Part shown: positions 16,482 through 26,002 of the stretch, in pieces | How positions within the stretch are numbered: the stretch's first letter is position 1 | Layout: each line of letters starts with the position of its first letter | Source: a virus | DNA length: 36,067 bases | Direction: 5' to 3' (one strand) | IMG/VR virus record: IMGVR_UViG_3300025141_000335 | Location: 1 to 36,067 of that record | Position numbers and translations under genes: made by a program | The notes under the pieces: model-generated | What the model saw: the letters and a program-made list of their open reading frames with translations, nothing else | Database searches by the model: none | What the model was told of the DNA's origin: nothing

Positions 16482-19400
16482 GAAACTATTTGATGCAGAG
16501 AGAAGTAAAAAAACTACCAACTTAACTTCGGTAGTTCATCAAAGCTTATCTGGCATCAATTCAAGTTCTTTAGATGTTGAGTCCGGAGATTTAGTCAGAG
16601 AGTCTAATAAAGAAACCCGCAGGTTTGTTCCAGAGGTGGATTATTCTGATCCAGCTAACTTTGCACGCTTTGGCCTGAGCGCTCAATATTATAATGAGTC
16701 AATAACAAGAGTCAAAGATTATTATCCATATGATGGCTCATTGGCAGAAAAACAAAAATGGCGCAACGAGTCAACGTACTTGGATCTTTATCTTTTTGAT
16801 AATGAGTACCCTAGGACAAATGGATACGTTTCATTTGGTGACACTTGGACTGGCACTAGTACAATAACTGGCGGTTGGGGCAAACCAACTACACTTGAGT
16901 ATATTCAGTTCAAAAGCGGCCCGCACAAAGACCCCAACAACAAAGACACGATAGCGGAGACATTCCCAGATCCCGGCAATGTCGTCGGCGGCAAAGCAAG
17001 TATATATGATGAAAATATAGACGACCTAGGCAAGAGCAGAGAGGGGAATTTACAATTTGCGTGGACGGACGGAGCTTGTGTCGAGTTCTGGATGAAAAAG
17101 AGCGCATGGCTAAACGTTTCAACAGATACCGTAAATGAGTGCATATTTCAGCTATCCGGGTCAGATGACACTGAGAACGTCGGCCACGAATTGGCTGTAT
17201 TTTTAAGCGGATCGGGCAACAGCACAAAGATTTTCACTCACTATGGAACATATAGTGGCAAAGCGTTTACCAAATCTGCGCTTAGCGCGTCATTAGACAC
17301 CGGCTTAACAACGATTGCAGACGGCAACTGGCATCATTATGCTATTAATATTAAGCCAGTGTCAGCCGCCACAACCCTTGAGTTGTATGTTGATGGTGTC
17401 CATACTAGCGAGCTTGCAGCGTTAGCCACACCGACCGTTACAACCGTTGTTAGCGGCGCTCTAGTGGGTACTATCGGCGCCTGTGGCGCCCAGATTGATA
17501 CCAGCTTCAGAACATTAGGCTATGGCAAGTTGAAAGCCAGCTTAGACGAGTTCAGATTTTGGAGAAAAGCTAGAACAGCAAAAGAGATCGGCCGCTTTTG
17601 GAAGGGTCAAGTTGGTGGTGGTACAAACACCGACATAGCAAATATTGATTTGGGAGTCTACTATAAGTTTAACGAAGGTGTTGTGGGCTCTTCTTCTGTC
17701 GATAGCAAAGTAATAGACTACTCAGGTAGAATATCTAACGGCACGTGGGTTGGGTATACATCAGGTGCCAGAAGCACTGATTCGGCGATTGTGGAATCTG
17801 GTGTTTCTAGTTTCGAGTTTAAAGATCCCATTTTGTACAGCGCACACCCGGATTTCATAACTTTTGAAAACAGGCTGGCTCAAAGTGCCAGTTATCACGA
17901 CAGGAACAACCCATCTGCCATTTATAACACTTTGCCGGCTTGGATAACAGAAGAAGATTATGAGAATGGCAGTGTTTTGCGCAACTTAACACAAATAATG
18001 GCAAGCTACTTGGATGATCTTTATCTTCAGATACAAGAACTTCCAAAGCTTAGACACAAGACTTATGCAGAAGATTTTAGAAAGCCTCATGTTTTTTATG
18101 CGCAATTGTTAGAAAACACCGGCTTCCCCGCACCAAAGATTTTTTCGAACATATCAAGCTTCACAAAATATCTAAACCGCTCAGAAAAGAAACTATTTGA
18201 AAAAGACGTAGATGAAATAAAAAATACGATTTACCAAAACATATATAACAACTTAGTTTATATTTTAAAGAGTAAGGGTACCGAAGCTGCTTTTAGAAAC
18301 CTGATTAGGTGTTTTGGCGTCGGTGACGAGCATTTTAAACTTAATATATATTCAAACAACACAGAATATATTCTTAAAGATGGTTATAGACCAGCAGTTG
18401 TAAGAAAAAATTATATCAATTTTAACGACACAGATGAGTTTGAAGCAAACGTTTATCAGCATTCAGATTCGACCAACTCCGACTCGACGGGATTTATCTA
18501 CGGCACACTTGATCAGAAAAATGCTGCCTCAAACGCGGTCGAGGGCTCGATTGCAAACACTTATGAGTGTGAGGTCATATTTCCTAAGCGCGAAAAACCC
18601 GGAAGTGTTAACTTTGTAAACTATCCTTATTTAACATCTTCGCTGTTTGGCGTGCACCAACACAATACGGCTAGCAATGCTGATGATACTGGATTTCCAG
18701 CGCCAGACTATGCAAACTTTCAAGTGCACGCTGTGCGGAATAAAAAATATTCAGATGATGCATATTTTGTTTTAACTTCTTCTGGCGATTTCAGTTTTAA
18801 GGAAATCGCTTCGCCGGTATTTAAAAACGTTTATGATAATCAAAAGTGGAATTTTGCCGTTCGTGTTAAGCCGAGAAAATTTGATCTTGCAGACTTTACT
18901 AGTGGAAGTTTCACGGTTGGCGTAACCGGCTCAAATGTTGAGTTTTATGGCATAAGCACAGTGGGAAGTTATGTTAATGGTGAGTTTTCACTTTCAGCAT
19001 CCATACCGACTTATCTTCAGGGCGTTTCTTTGGTGTCGCACCCGCGCAGAGTTTATGTTGGCGCTCACCGCCAACACATGACAGCTTCGACAGTGTATCA
19101 AAGGACGGATACGAAGATTTCATCGATGAGAGTTTGGGCAGATTATTTGGACAACAACACCATTAAAGCTCATGCCCTCGATCCGGAAAACTATGGTACT
19201 GCGCAGCCTTATAAGAGTGCTTATATGGGTCAATCACAAATAAGTGATGTTTTTGTGCCAAAGTCTGAAGCTTTAATGTTGAATTGGGATTTTGCTCAAG
19301 TTAGTGGTTCGGACGCATCCGGCAGGTTCTCTGTTGTTGATGCATCTTCCGGCTCTGTGACTGATTTAAATACCCGCGCTCGTTATGGAAAAATGGGGGA

Positions 19401-22400
19401 CGTAATTAAAAAGTTCCACACTGGCCGCGGCGACTTTTTTAAAGCTAGCGAAACGCGTGTATTTGAGAAAGAATATGTTCAGTCTGCCAAGAAACAATTG
19501 CCGGAAAACTTACACACAGACGACACGGTTCAAATTTTACGAGAAGACGATTTACAATTTACAAAAGAGTCCGCACCGATTTCCACATTTATAAATGTAG
19601 AAAGAAGCATGTATCAAAACATCTCACAAGAGATGGTAAACGTCATGTCTTCAATTGTTGATTACGCCAATCTTGTTGGCGAACCGGCCGACAAATACAG
19701 ACAAGAATATAAAAGCTTAGCAAAACTAAGAGGTCTCTTTTTTGAGAGAATCGACAACATACCAGATTTAGATAAATATTTGGAATATTTCCAGTGGTTA
19801 GATCTTTCCCTTAATAGGATTATTGAACAACTATTTCCAGCATCTGCGAACGTTTCAGACGGCGTAAGGAATATGGTCGAAAGCCACATTTTTGAAAGAA
19901 GTAAATACCGCCATCAGTTTCCAACGCTTGAGATGAAACAAGACGATCCCTCTGGTTCTCTGGAGAGTGTCAATAAACTTCTTTATAATTGGAAATATGG
20001 GCATGCCCCGCTAACAGCCGGCGGCACCAGAGAGCAGCTAGAACAACCAGAGAAGCAAGCAGAAAATTGTTTGTGGTGGAACAAACGCTCCATGGAAGAC
20101 GGCCTTCCACACTCTGGAGACAAAGATGTAGACGAAAACTACCGCCAAGTGATGTTTAAAGCTGAAATCGATGCGCTTAAGCGGTCATGGACCAGCCCGT
20201 ATAAATACACGTTAGATTTTCAAGACGAATACAGAGGCGGCATTCAGACCAAAAATAGTAAATATAACTTACACAAAGCAACACGCGGGACCATAGACAT
20301 TTCCGATCCAAACCCCAGTGTTACGCAGATCGGAATTAACTGTGATGATGACGCCGCACTTAAACTTAAATACGACGGTCAGGAAAAGATTAAGGTAGTT
20401 ATAGATGGCAATACATACAAACCGGCCGGCTTGCCAGTTCGCTATTATTCAACTTCAGATGCGATAGGAGACAAATATACAACCCATCAACACCTAGATG
20501 TATACGAACCCGACTATGAAGTTCCAATGCAAGGGCCGTTCACAGAAAAGTATGTCGGCGGATCCGCCCACAGAAAGGTGCCTGCCACGACGGCCAAAGC
20601 CGGCACTGCCGGCAACACCACAAGGCCGGAAGCTTGGCTATTTGACGGCCCAGAGGAAAAAATTGATAACCCCTTTAATGTCAATACAGATCATGCCCGG
20701 GCCGATTTTTATGGCGGCGGCGAATTCGGTGGTAGTATGTTGGCCAAGCGCCCGGTCAACATACGAAATGTTGTGTATACTACAGGCACAGTTGGCTTGC
20801 CGACTGTAATAGGAAACTATCAGAAAAATTACGAAGTAGTACAGACTAGTGATCGCATGACAAACAATTTCTACTTTCGTTCTAGCGATGGGAATGTTGC
20901 AACTTTATATATTAACTCAGCCTATTTGTCGGGCGCCGCCCTCGGCCGCGCTGCTCCAGCCGATCGAACAAAAAATAAAACAGTGTTTGTTGAAAGATTC
21001 AGTGCCCCGGGCGGTATTGATACCATGGGCCAAGAATCTTTAGACTTTGTTTCTGTACAATACTCGCCTTATAATGCTTTGCCATATAGAAACTTAATTG
21101 TAAGGCGGCCACTCAGAGATGATTTGTCAAAACCAATGGCTTGGGGCGGCTATCAATCTGGATCGTCGGTTACAGCTTCTTTCCACAAGGTGAACCACAA
21201 CCCATTAACAGTGCTTAAACATCGCGGCGCCGATGAGAGTGCAGGATATGTAACGGCTAGCCTTGAAGACAACTGGTTCGTTCAGCACATGATTCCTAGG
21301 AGTGATATTCAATATTCTTGGATTGCAGATTCATATAAATCTACAGATGTATATGGTTATGCGACGGGTAGTAAGGATATTACGTTTATAAGTGCGAGTG
21401 ACTGGGGGACGTTCGATGATGGCGGCGGCAACGCCAATGTTTGGGGTCTTGACCAAGGCGCCGTTGACGCAACAGCCGGATATACCGATTTTAGGCCAAC
21501 ACCCTTTAATTATTTGAGATTAGATATTAATGATATTATCACCTCTTCGGTAAATACTCTTGGTTGGCCTTTGGACACTAATATGGAAAAGTATTTGAAT
21601 GAAGGGGGCCAAACTGCGTATCCGCTGCACGAAGATGATTTGTGGAATCCCGGGGATGGGCATATGTTGATGGCCATTCTTCTTAATAGAAACGGCCCGT
21701 ATGGATACCCCTCTTGGAAACAAGTAAGAACAGGTGAGCACCCAGTTGCCAGATACCACAGGCGCAATAATACAATATCGATTGTAGAACCTATTACAAT
21801 TGATGGTACAGTCGCTGGAACTGATTTCCCGAAATACAAGGGAGGCGGATTTACGCAATACATTGAGCCAGCGGTTGTTTCAAAGTACAGCCCCTTGGTT
21901 CATAAGCTGACAGTAGAAACTGATCAGGTTGATTTCTATCTAGGAACAGACGAAGGTTCAGTGCCGGTTATGAAAGAGTCTGAAATTATTATTCAGCACA
22001 CTTATGCCAACAATAAGTCAGACTTCAGTTCTGACGAATTGAATAAAAAATTGGGAATAGATTTTGATTCTAGAGTTCAAATGTATGATCACGTTTTAGA
22101 TTTGTATAATACAGATGTGATCAAAAAAGTTAATCACCTGAAATATAAAGAAACGTTGTGGCCAAGAGAAAAGAATTCATTTCTAGCTCGGAGCAGAAAA
22201 AGATTAGATTATGCTGAACTGCAAACTGAAATTGATGCTATAGAACACAGGTCGTTCTGGAGAGACGACATTCTTGACCGCGAAAGGCGAACTCTTGGAA
22301 CTGCGCTTAACTCGCAGAATAGAGTGGTCACGGACATAAACAATCCAACTGGTAAATCTATTTGGCCCCTTGATACTTTTGGCGAGTTAAGGCTTCACCA

Positions 22401-25044
22401 TTCTGGTACCGCGACCAGCCCCATGGGATTGGCTCTGCCGTGGCTCACGGCTTCTGCCTGTTATACACGCATTTCGTCGTCGCACATGGCACATTGGCAG
22501 CAAGGAAGAACCGGGCCCGGCATTGAACCCCCCGGCGGCGGCAATCCCGCCAAGAGCGCCATTAGTTTTTATTTTACAAACCAGCTTTTGCCAACAGCAG
22601 ATAATAGATATTGGACTGATAATGTAACAACCGGACGCGCTCCTCGCAACCCGTGGTTTGACTCATATGAAGACTTTTCAGAAGACATTAAAAGGTTTGG
22701 CAAAGATCACTCTATTATTCCAGAGTTTAGAATAAGCGAGCACATGGACTATTATGTTAACCAAAAAGATGGAAACTTTGCCGCCGACTTACCCGGGTTC
22801 TTAAGAATCGACGGGGCAAGCTCCGATGCAGCCCCGAGAACAAATGGTATTTTAGATACTGAAGATGCGTTTGGGAATAGCTTAGCTGTTCAAGGCCGGC
22901 CGGATGAAGACAGTTCTTCTGATAATTTTTATAAATATTATGCAGAGGGCGAGTTTAATAAGTACTTCAAAATTTTACGCCAAGATCACAAGGGCAAAAA
23001 GACAAAGGTAAAATTAGAATGCCACGGTATCATGAAACTATTGCCTTATAATGGTTTTTATCCCGTGTTAAGAAGTACACAAATGGCAGCACTTTTCTCT
23101 TCTTCGTATGGTTCTGCTGTGTCTGGTGGCGAAAATATGATACCAGTTATCGACGCCAAACACAAGAGAAAACAAGCTGCATATGCTGGTTTCTTACAGC
23201 CTTTCTATTCCCCGGGTATTTTTTATAATACGGTCAAATCTGGTATTGCAGTTGATTATCCGGTGCACACTACAGACCCGGGTAATATGATCAACCACCT
23301 AGGCGGGCATAACTCAGCCGGCCCATGGTCCACAATTCCGAACAATCCAAATTTTAGAATACCATTTGAGGCAATTGTAAGCCCAAAAGAATATTTGTTA
23401 TCCGGTACAAGCATGTTGATTCCTGTCCCAGAAGCAAACTTTTCTTTAACTTGCAGCTTCAGCGGTAAAACTTCTAATGCTTTATATGACTTGGCTGCAA
23501 ATAATTATTTCGCCGAAGTTTCGAACTTCTTTTTGCAGAACAAGAGAAACGTTGTACTGGCCTCAAAGCAAGAGCCGTTTAATATGAGATCGGGGATTAC
23601 ATATAAAATGGATGTTGTGCTGCGCAAAAAGCAAGAAAAAGAGCCACAACACTCCGGGGATACGCTCGACGGCAATCGCTTTGTTATGTTTGAGGGCCCT
23701 TCATATCCGGAAGACAGTTTCACTTATAATTACTTAGGCGCTCCTTACGGCCCTGCATATCAATCTCAGACGGGGTCAAATTTCTACGATGAAGACCCGG
23801 GCTTTGCGCCACATTGTCCACCATATTTTTATGGAGATTCAGTGGCAACGATTAGCTTTACACCATCACGGAATGATGCATTCCGCTTAGAAGAAATACT
23901 TGCGGGTTCTACGATTACGTATTCGAACACAGACAATTACTTATTAGGTTGGACAAAGCCGTTCTCACCCGGTTTCCCAGCAAAAGACGCCCGAATGAAC
24001 ATCAGTTCATCTGTAAATTTGTTTGGAAAGACAAAAACCAAGCAGGTTTCGTATTCGGCCGAAAATGTGTTTGAAACCGGGGAAGGTAAAAAGTTTAAGC
24101 CAGTGAGCGTTTCCGACGATCCAAACGGCCCCAACACATGGGTTATTTCACCAAGATTCGAATGCCCGGTGATGAACTTTTCCAACGTGCTCTTGGAAGA
24201 GGAAACAGGTGGCATGTGGACCCATTATGGCAAGATTCCAACTCAAAAAGAAGGGATCACTTTGCAGATTCGCGAACAAGACCCGATATTAAGCCGCGAT
24301 CCAGATTCAACGAAAGTTGGCTCCCTTGCACAGGCCTGCGGGTTCAATACAAAAGAAAAACACATTGGTCGATTTGCCAATCAAAAAGAAATTTCAGAAG
24401 CGATCGTGGCCATACCCTTAAGACCAGCCGGAACTGTTGGTAGAAAATCCCTTTTGGAAAGGCCATATTATTTTGATAAACAAACTTTGGCCATCGCTCT
24501 AGAAGAAAGGCAAATGTTCATGGCGATTCAAGACATTCATCTGAACCCGGAAAACTCAATTAAACAGATGGTAGAAAAAATGCAAAAATATGTATTCCCG
24601 CCTCATTTAGATTTCTTGACTAACAGAGAAGCTACGCCGTTTGGGATGTACATTTTTGAGTTTGAAGACGCATTGTCCAAGCAGGATTTAGCCAATATTT
24701 GGCAGGGCGTGATGCCAGATAGAGCCGTCACCGCAAGACGAGAAACTGTTGCTGTTGAGCATGAAATTGGCCCGGGCGAGATATTCCAAGAAGACTTTGA
24801 AGAAGATACTCGTTGGATAATTTTTAAAGTTAAAAGAAAAGCTAGAACAAATTATTTTGCAACAACGGCAGATCAATCTGATGATGACAGATTTAAGTTC
24901 GATTTTAAGATTGGCTCTCAAGGTTCAACAGCGGAACAAGATGAACTGCCGTATAGTTATAACTGGCCATACGATTATTTTTCTTTAGTTGAGTTGGCTA
25001 AGATTGACGCAGAAGTGACTTTTGAAGAGGAAGAGAAAGAATGA
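16471..25044 (+). CDS. Giant tail/baseplate protein with LamG-type lectin fold (2857 aa)
   Basis: This is the largest gene of the window. Residues about 190-400 form a LamG/concanavalin A-like domain: CVEFWMKKS (from about 203), DGNWHHYAINI (about 283), YVDGV (about 305) and the closing LDEFRFWRKARTAKEI (about 358). Near 590-620, IYNNLVYILKSKGTEAAFRN resembles a motif I associate with large baseplate proteins of T4-like phages. A second jelly-roll-like stretch spans about 700-910 (CEVIFPKREKPGSVNF, RRVYVGAHRQHM, ISSMRVWADYLD). The remaining 1900 residues have no domain I can name. By position it may play the part of gp7 or an outer-wedge protein. It starts 11 bases inside the previous gene and ends in an ATGA overlap. 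Confidence 0.8.
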   Translation: MSLKKLFDAERSKKTTNLTSVVHQSLSGINSSSLDVESGDLVRESNKETRRFVPEVDYSDPANFARFGLSAQYYNESITRVKDYYPYDGSLAEKQKWRNESTYLDLYLFDNEYPRTNGYVSFGDTWTGTSTITGGWGKPTTLEYIQFKSGPHKDPNNKDTIAETFPDPGNVVGGKASIYDENIDDLGKSREGNLQFAWTDGACVEFWMKKSAWLNVSTDTVNECIFQLSGSDDTENVGHELAVFLSGSGNSTKIFTHYGTYSGKAFTKSALSASLDTGLTTIADGNWHHYAINIKPVSAATTLELYVDGVHTSELAALATPTVTTVVSGALVGTIGACGAQIDTSFRTLGYGKLKASLDEFRFWRKARTAKEIGRFWKGQVGGGTNTDIANIDLGVYYKFNEGVVGSSSVDSKVIDYSGRISNGTWVGYTSGARSTDSAIVESGVSSFEFKDPILYSAHPDFITFENRLAQSASYHDRNNPSAIYNTLPAWITEEDYENGSVLRNLTQIMASYLDDLYLQIQELPKLRHKTYAEDFRKPHVFYAQLLENTGFPAPKIFSNISSFTKYLNRSEKKLFEKDVDEIKNTIYQNIYNNLVYILKSKGTEAAFRNLIRCFGVGDEHFKLNIYSNNTEYILKDGYRPAVVRKNYINFNDTDEFEANVYQHSDSTNSDSTGFIYGTLDQKNAASNAVEGSIANTYECEVIFPKREKPGSVNFVNYPYLTSSLFGVHQHNTASNADDTGFPAPDYANFQVHAVRNKKYSDDAYFVLTSSGDFSFKEIASPVFKNVYDNQKWNFAVRVKPRKFDLADFTSGSFTVGVTGSNVEFYGISTVGSYVNGEFSLSASIPTYLQGVSLVSHPRRVYVGAHRQHMTASTVYQRTDTKISSMRVWADYLDNNTIKAHALDPENYGTAQPYKSAYMGQSQISDVFVPKSEALMLNWDFAQVSGSDASGRFSVVDASSGSVTDLNTRARYGKMGDVIKKFHTGRGDFFKASETRVFEKEYVQSAKKQLPENLHTDDTVQILREDDLQFTKESAPISTFINVERSMYQNISQEMVNVMSSIVDYANLVGEPADKYRQEYKSLAKLRGLFFERIDNIPDLDKYLEYFQWLDLSLNRIIEQLFPASANVSDGVRNMVESHIFERSKYRHQFPTLEMKQDDPSGSLESVNKLLYNWKYGHAPLTAGGTREQLEQPEKQAENCLWWNKRSMEDGLPHSGDKDVDENYRQVMFKAEIDALKRSWTSPYKYTLDFQDEYRGGIQTKNSKYNLHKATRGTIDISDPNPSVTQIGINCDDDAALKLKYDGQEKIKVVIDGNTYKPAGLPVRYYSTSDAIGDKYTTHQHLDVYEPDYEVPMQGPFTEKYVGGSAHRKVPATTAKAGTAGNTTRPEAWLFDGPEEKIDNPFNVNTDHARADFYGGGEFGGSMLAKRPVNIRNVVYTTGTVGLPTVIGNYQKNYEVVQTSDRMTNNFYFRSSDGNVATLYINSAYLSGAALGRAAPADRTKNKTVFVERFSAPGGIDTMGQESLDFVSVQYSPYNALPYRNLIVRRPLRDDLSKPMAWGGYQSGSSVTASFHKVNHNPLTVLKHRGADESAGYVTASLEDNWFVQHMIPRSDIQYSWIADSYKSTDVYGYATGSKDITFISASDWGTFDDGGGNANVWGLDQGAVDATAGYTDFRPTPFNYLRLDINDIITSSVNTLGWPLDTNMEKYLNEGGQTAYPLHEDDLWNPGDGHMLMAILLNRNGPYGYPSWKQVRTGEHPVARYHRRNNTISIVEPITIDGTVAGTDFPKYKGGGFTQYIEPAVVSKYSPLVHKLTVETDQVDFYLGTDEGSVPVMKESEIIIQHTYANNKSDFSSDELNKKLGIDFDSRVQMYDHVLDLYNTDVIKKVNHLKYKETLWPREKNSFLARSRKRLDYAELQTEIDAIEHRSFWRDDILDRERRTLGTALNSQNRVVTDINNPTGKSIWPLDTFGELRLHHSGTATSPMGLALPWLTASACYTRISSSHMAHWQQGRTGPGIEPPGGGNPAKSAISFYFTNQLLPTADNRYWTDNVTTGRAPRNPWFDSYEDFSEDIKRFGKDHSIIPEFRISEHMDYYVNQKDGNFAADLPGFLRIDGASSDAAPRTNGILDTEDAFGNSLAVQGRPDEDSSSDNFYKYYAEGEFNKYFKILRQDHKGKKTKVKLECHGIMKLLPYNGFYPVLRSTQMAALFSSSYGSAVSGGENMIPVIDAKHKRKQAAYAGFLQPFYSPGIFYNTVKSGIAVDYPVHTTDPGNMINHLGGHNSAGPWSTIPNNPNFRIPFEAIVSPKEYLLSGTSMLIPVPEANFSLTCSFSGKTSNALYDLAANNYFAEVSNFFLQNKRNVVLASKQEPFNMRSGITYKMDVVLRKKQEKEPQHSGDTLDGNRFVMFEGPSYPEDSFTYNYLGAPYGPAYQSQTGSNFYDEDPGFAPHCPPYFYGDSVATISFTPSRNDAFRLEEILAGSTITYSNTDNYLLGWTKPFSPGFPAKDARMNISSSVNLFGKTKTKQVSYSAENVFETGEGKKFKPVSVSDDPNGPNTWVISPRFECPVMNFSNVLLEEETGGMWTHYGKIPTQKEGITLQIREQDPILSRDPDSTKVGSLAQACGFNTKEKHIGRFANQKEISEAIVAIPLRPAGTVGRKSLLERPYYFDKQTLAIALEERQMFMAIQDIHLNPENSIKQMVEKMQKYVFPPHLDFLTNREATPFGMYIFEFEDALSKQDLANIWQGVMPDRAVTARRETVAVEHEIGPGEIFQEDFEEDTRWIIFKVKRKARTNYFATTADQSDDDRFKFDFKIGSQGSTAEQDELPYSYNWPYDYFSLVELAKIDAEVTFEEEEKE

Positions 25045-26000
25045 AGTTCTTCAACAGAAAAGAAGAAGTAATGGACTTCCAGCTTACTCAAGAAGGCAAA
25101 CGCCAATTGAAGAGCGGCAAGCTCAATCCAACATATTATGAATTTTACGATGATGATATTATGTATGACGTAGACGGGTCTAGCCACTGGGAACTACAAA
25201 ATAGTTCTGAGAATAGAATCAAAACAACGCCACGCCACAAGACTCAGTATCTTTTCTACGGGGCCCAAACAGAGTTTCAAAAACATCTAAATCAAGAAGA
25301 AGATAATTTTATGGCTAGAGATGAAAACTGGAATCCAATGAAAGGTCCGCTGGCAACAGCCGACTTTTCGTCCAACTATGCCCCGGCTTGGGATATAAAA
25401 TTTTTGGCTGGTGAAAATTACAATATTTCAACAGTCTATACATCTTCTGCTGGCATGAGTGAAAAAATACCACAGATTAATTGTGAAATAGAATATGAGC
25501 TAGATGTGGGAGATGGGAAAGAACTTGAAAAAGATTTTGGTATACTGCCACAAGGAAAAAACTATGAGAGTGAGGATTTACACATTTTTGGTGACGGCTC
25601 TTTTTTTGCTATTCGGAAAAAAAGTGATTTTATTTTAGAAATATTAGAAGAAAATACAATTTTTGATAAAGAAAATTTTGATGTAGAGGTATTCTTGGTA
25701 GAACATACTGGCAGCACAAATAAAAAAGAAATGCTTATACCTCTTAAATTTTCTTTGGAAAAAAGCTTAGACTTGTTTCCTCAACAGGAAGAAGGAGATC
25801 TTGGTTCTGAAGAAGTTGAATATTTTATTGATGTTCTAGGCGAGAGTGAAATAGATCCTGAACTCATAGAAGAATTAGAATCGCTAGCTAAGTTTAAGTC
25901 TAGATTCGACACCTTTGAAAAGGCCGACTATACAAAAGTTGGCGTAGATGATAATTATACTGATCAGCTGCCACCAAAAGACATTAAGGAGCCTTGCTAA
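25041..26000 (+). CDS. Tail/baseplate-associated phage protein (319 aa)
   Basis: The N-terminus has DFQLTQEGKRQLKSGKLNPT followed by YYEFYDDDIMYD. This pattern is shared in looser form with the gene at 32205 (LTDTGRYRMAKGDGSF, then DDEIDY). The rest is strongly acidic with scattered strands and no recognised catalytic residues. It begins as an ATGA overlap with the 2857-aa gene, so they are translationally coupled. The function is unknown; a connector or attachment role is suggested by the shared N-terminal motif and the surrounding tail genes. The stop (25998-26000) lies just before the next start at 26003. Confidence 0.7.
   Translation: MKFFNRKEEVMDFQLTQEGKRQLKSGKLNPTYYEFYDDDIMYDVDGSSHWELQNSSENRIKTTPRHKTQYLFYGAQTEFQKHLNQEEDNFMARDENWNPMKGPLATADFSSNYAPAWDIKFLAGENYNISTVYTSSAGMSEKIPQINCEIEYELDVGDGKELEKDFGILPQGKNYESEDLHIFGDGSFFAIRKKSDFILEILEENTIFDKENFDVEVFLVEHTGSTNKKEMLIPLKFSLEKSLDLFPQQEEGDLGSEEVEYFIDVLGESEIDPELIEELESLAKFKSRFDTFEKADYTKVGVDDNYTDQLPPKDIKEPC
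25986..25991 (+). promoter_or_regulatory. Shine-Dalgarno AAGGAG for the 1196-aa gene
   Basis: AAGGAG lies inside the end of the previous gene, eleven bases before the ATG at 26003 and only two before an in-frame TTG at 25994. The spacing favours the ATG as the true start. Confidence 0.6.
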
Positions 26001-26002
26001 AT

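Noticed and set aside
21510-21863. Two overlapping antisense open frames of over 110 codons inside the 2857-aa gene
   Set aside because: Both lie fully within a continuous structural gene, in different frames, with no start signals. They are treated as chance.
25994-26002. TTG start for the 1196-aa gene
   Set aside because: AAGGAG would sit only two bases from this TTG, while the ATG at 26003 has a workable spacing of eleven bases.
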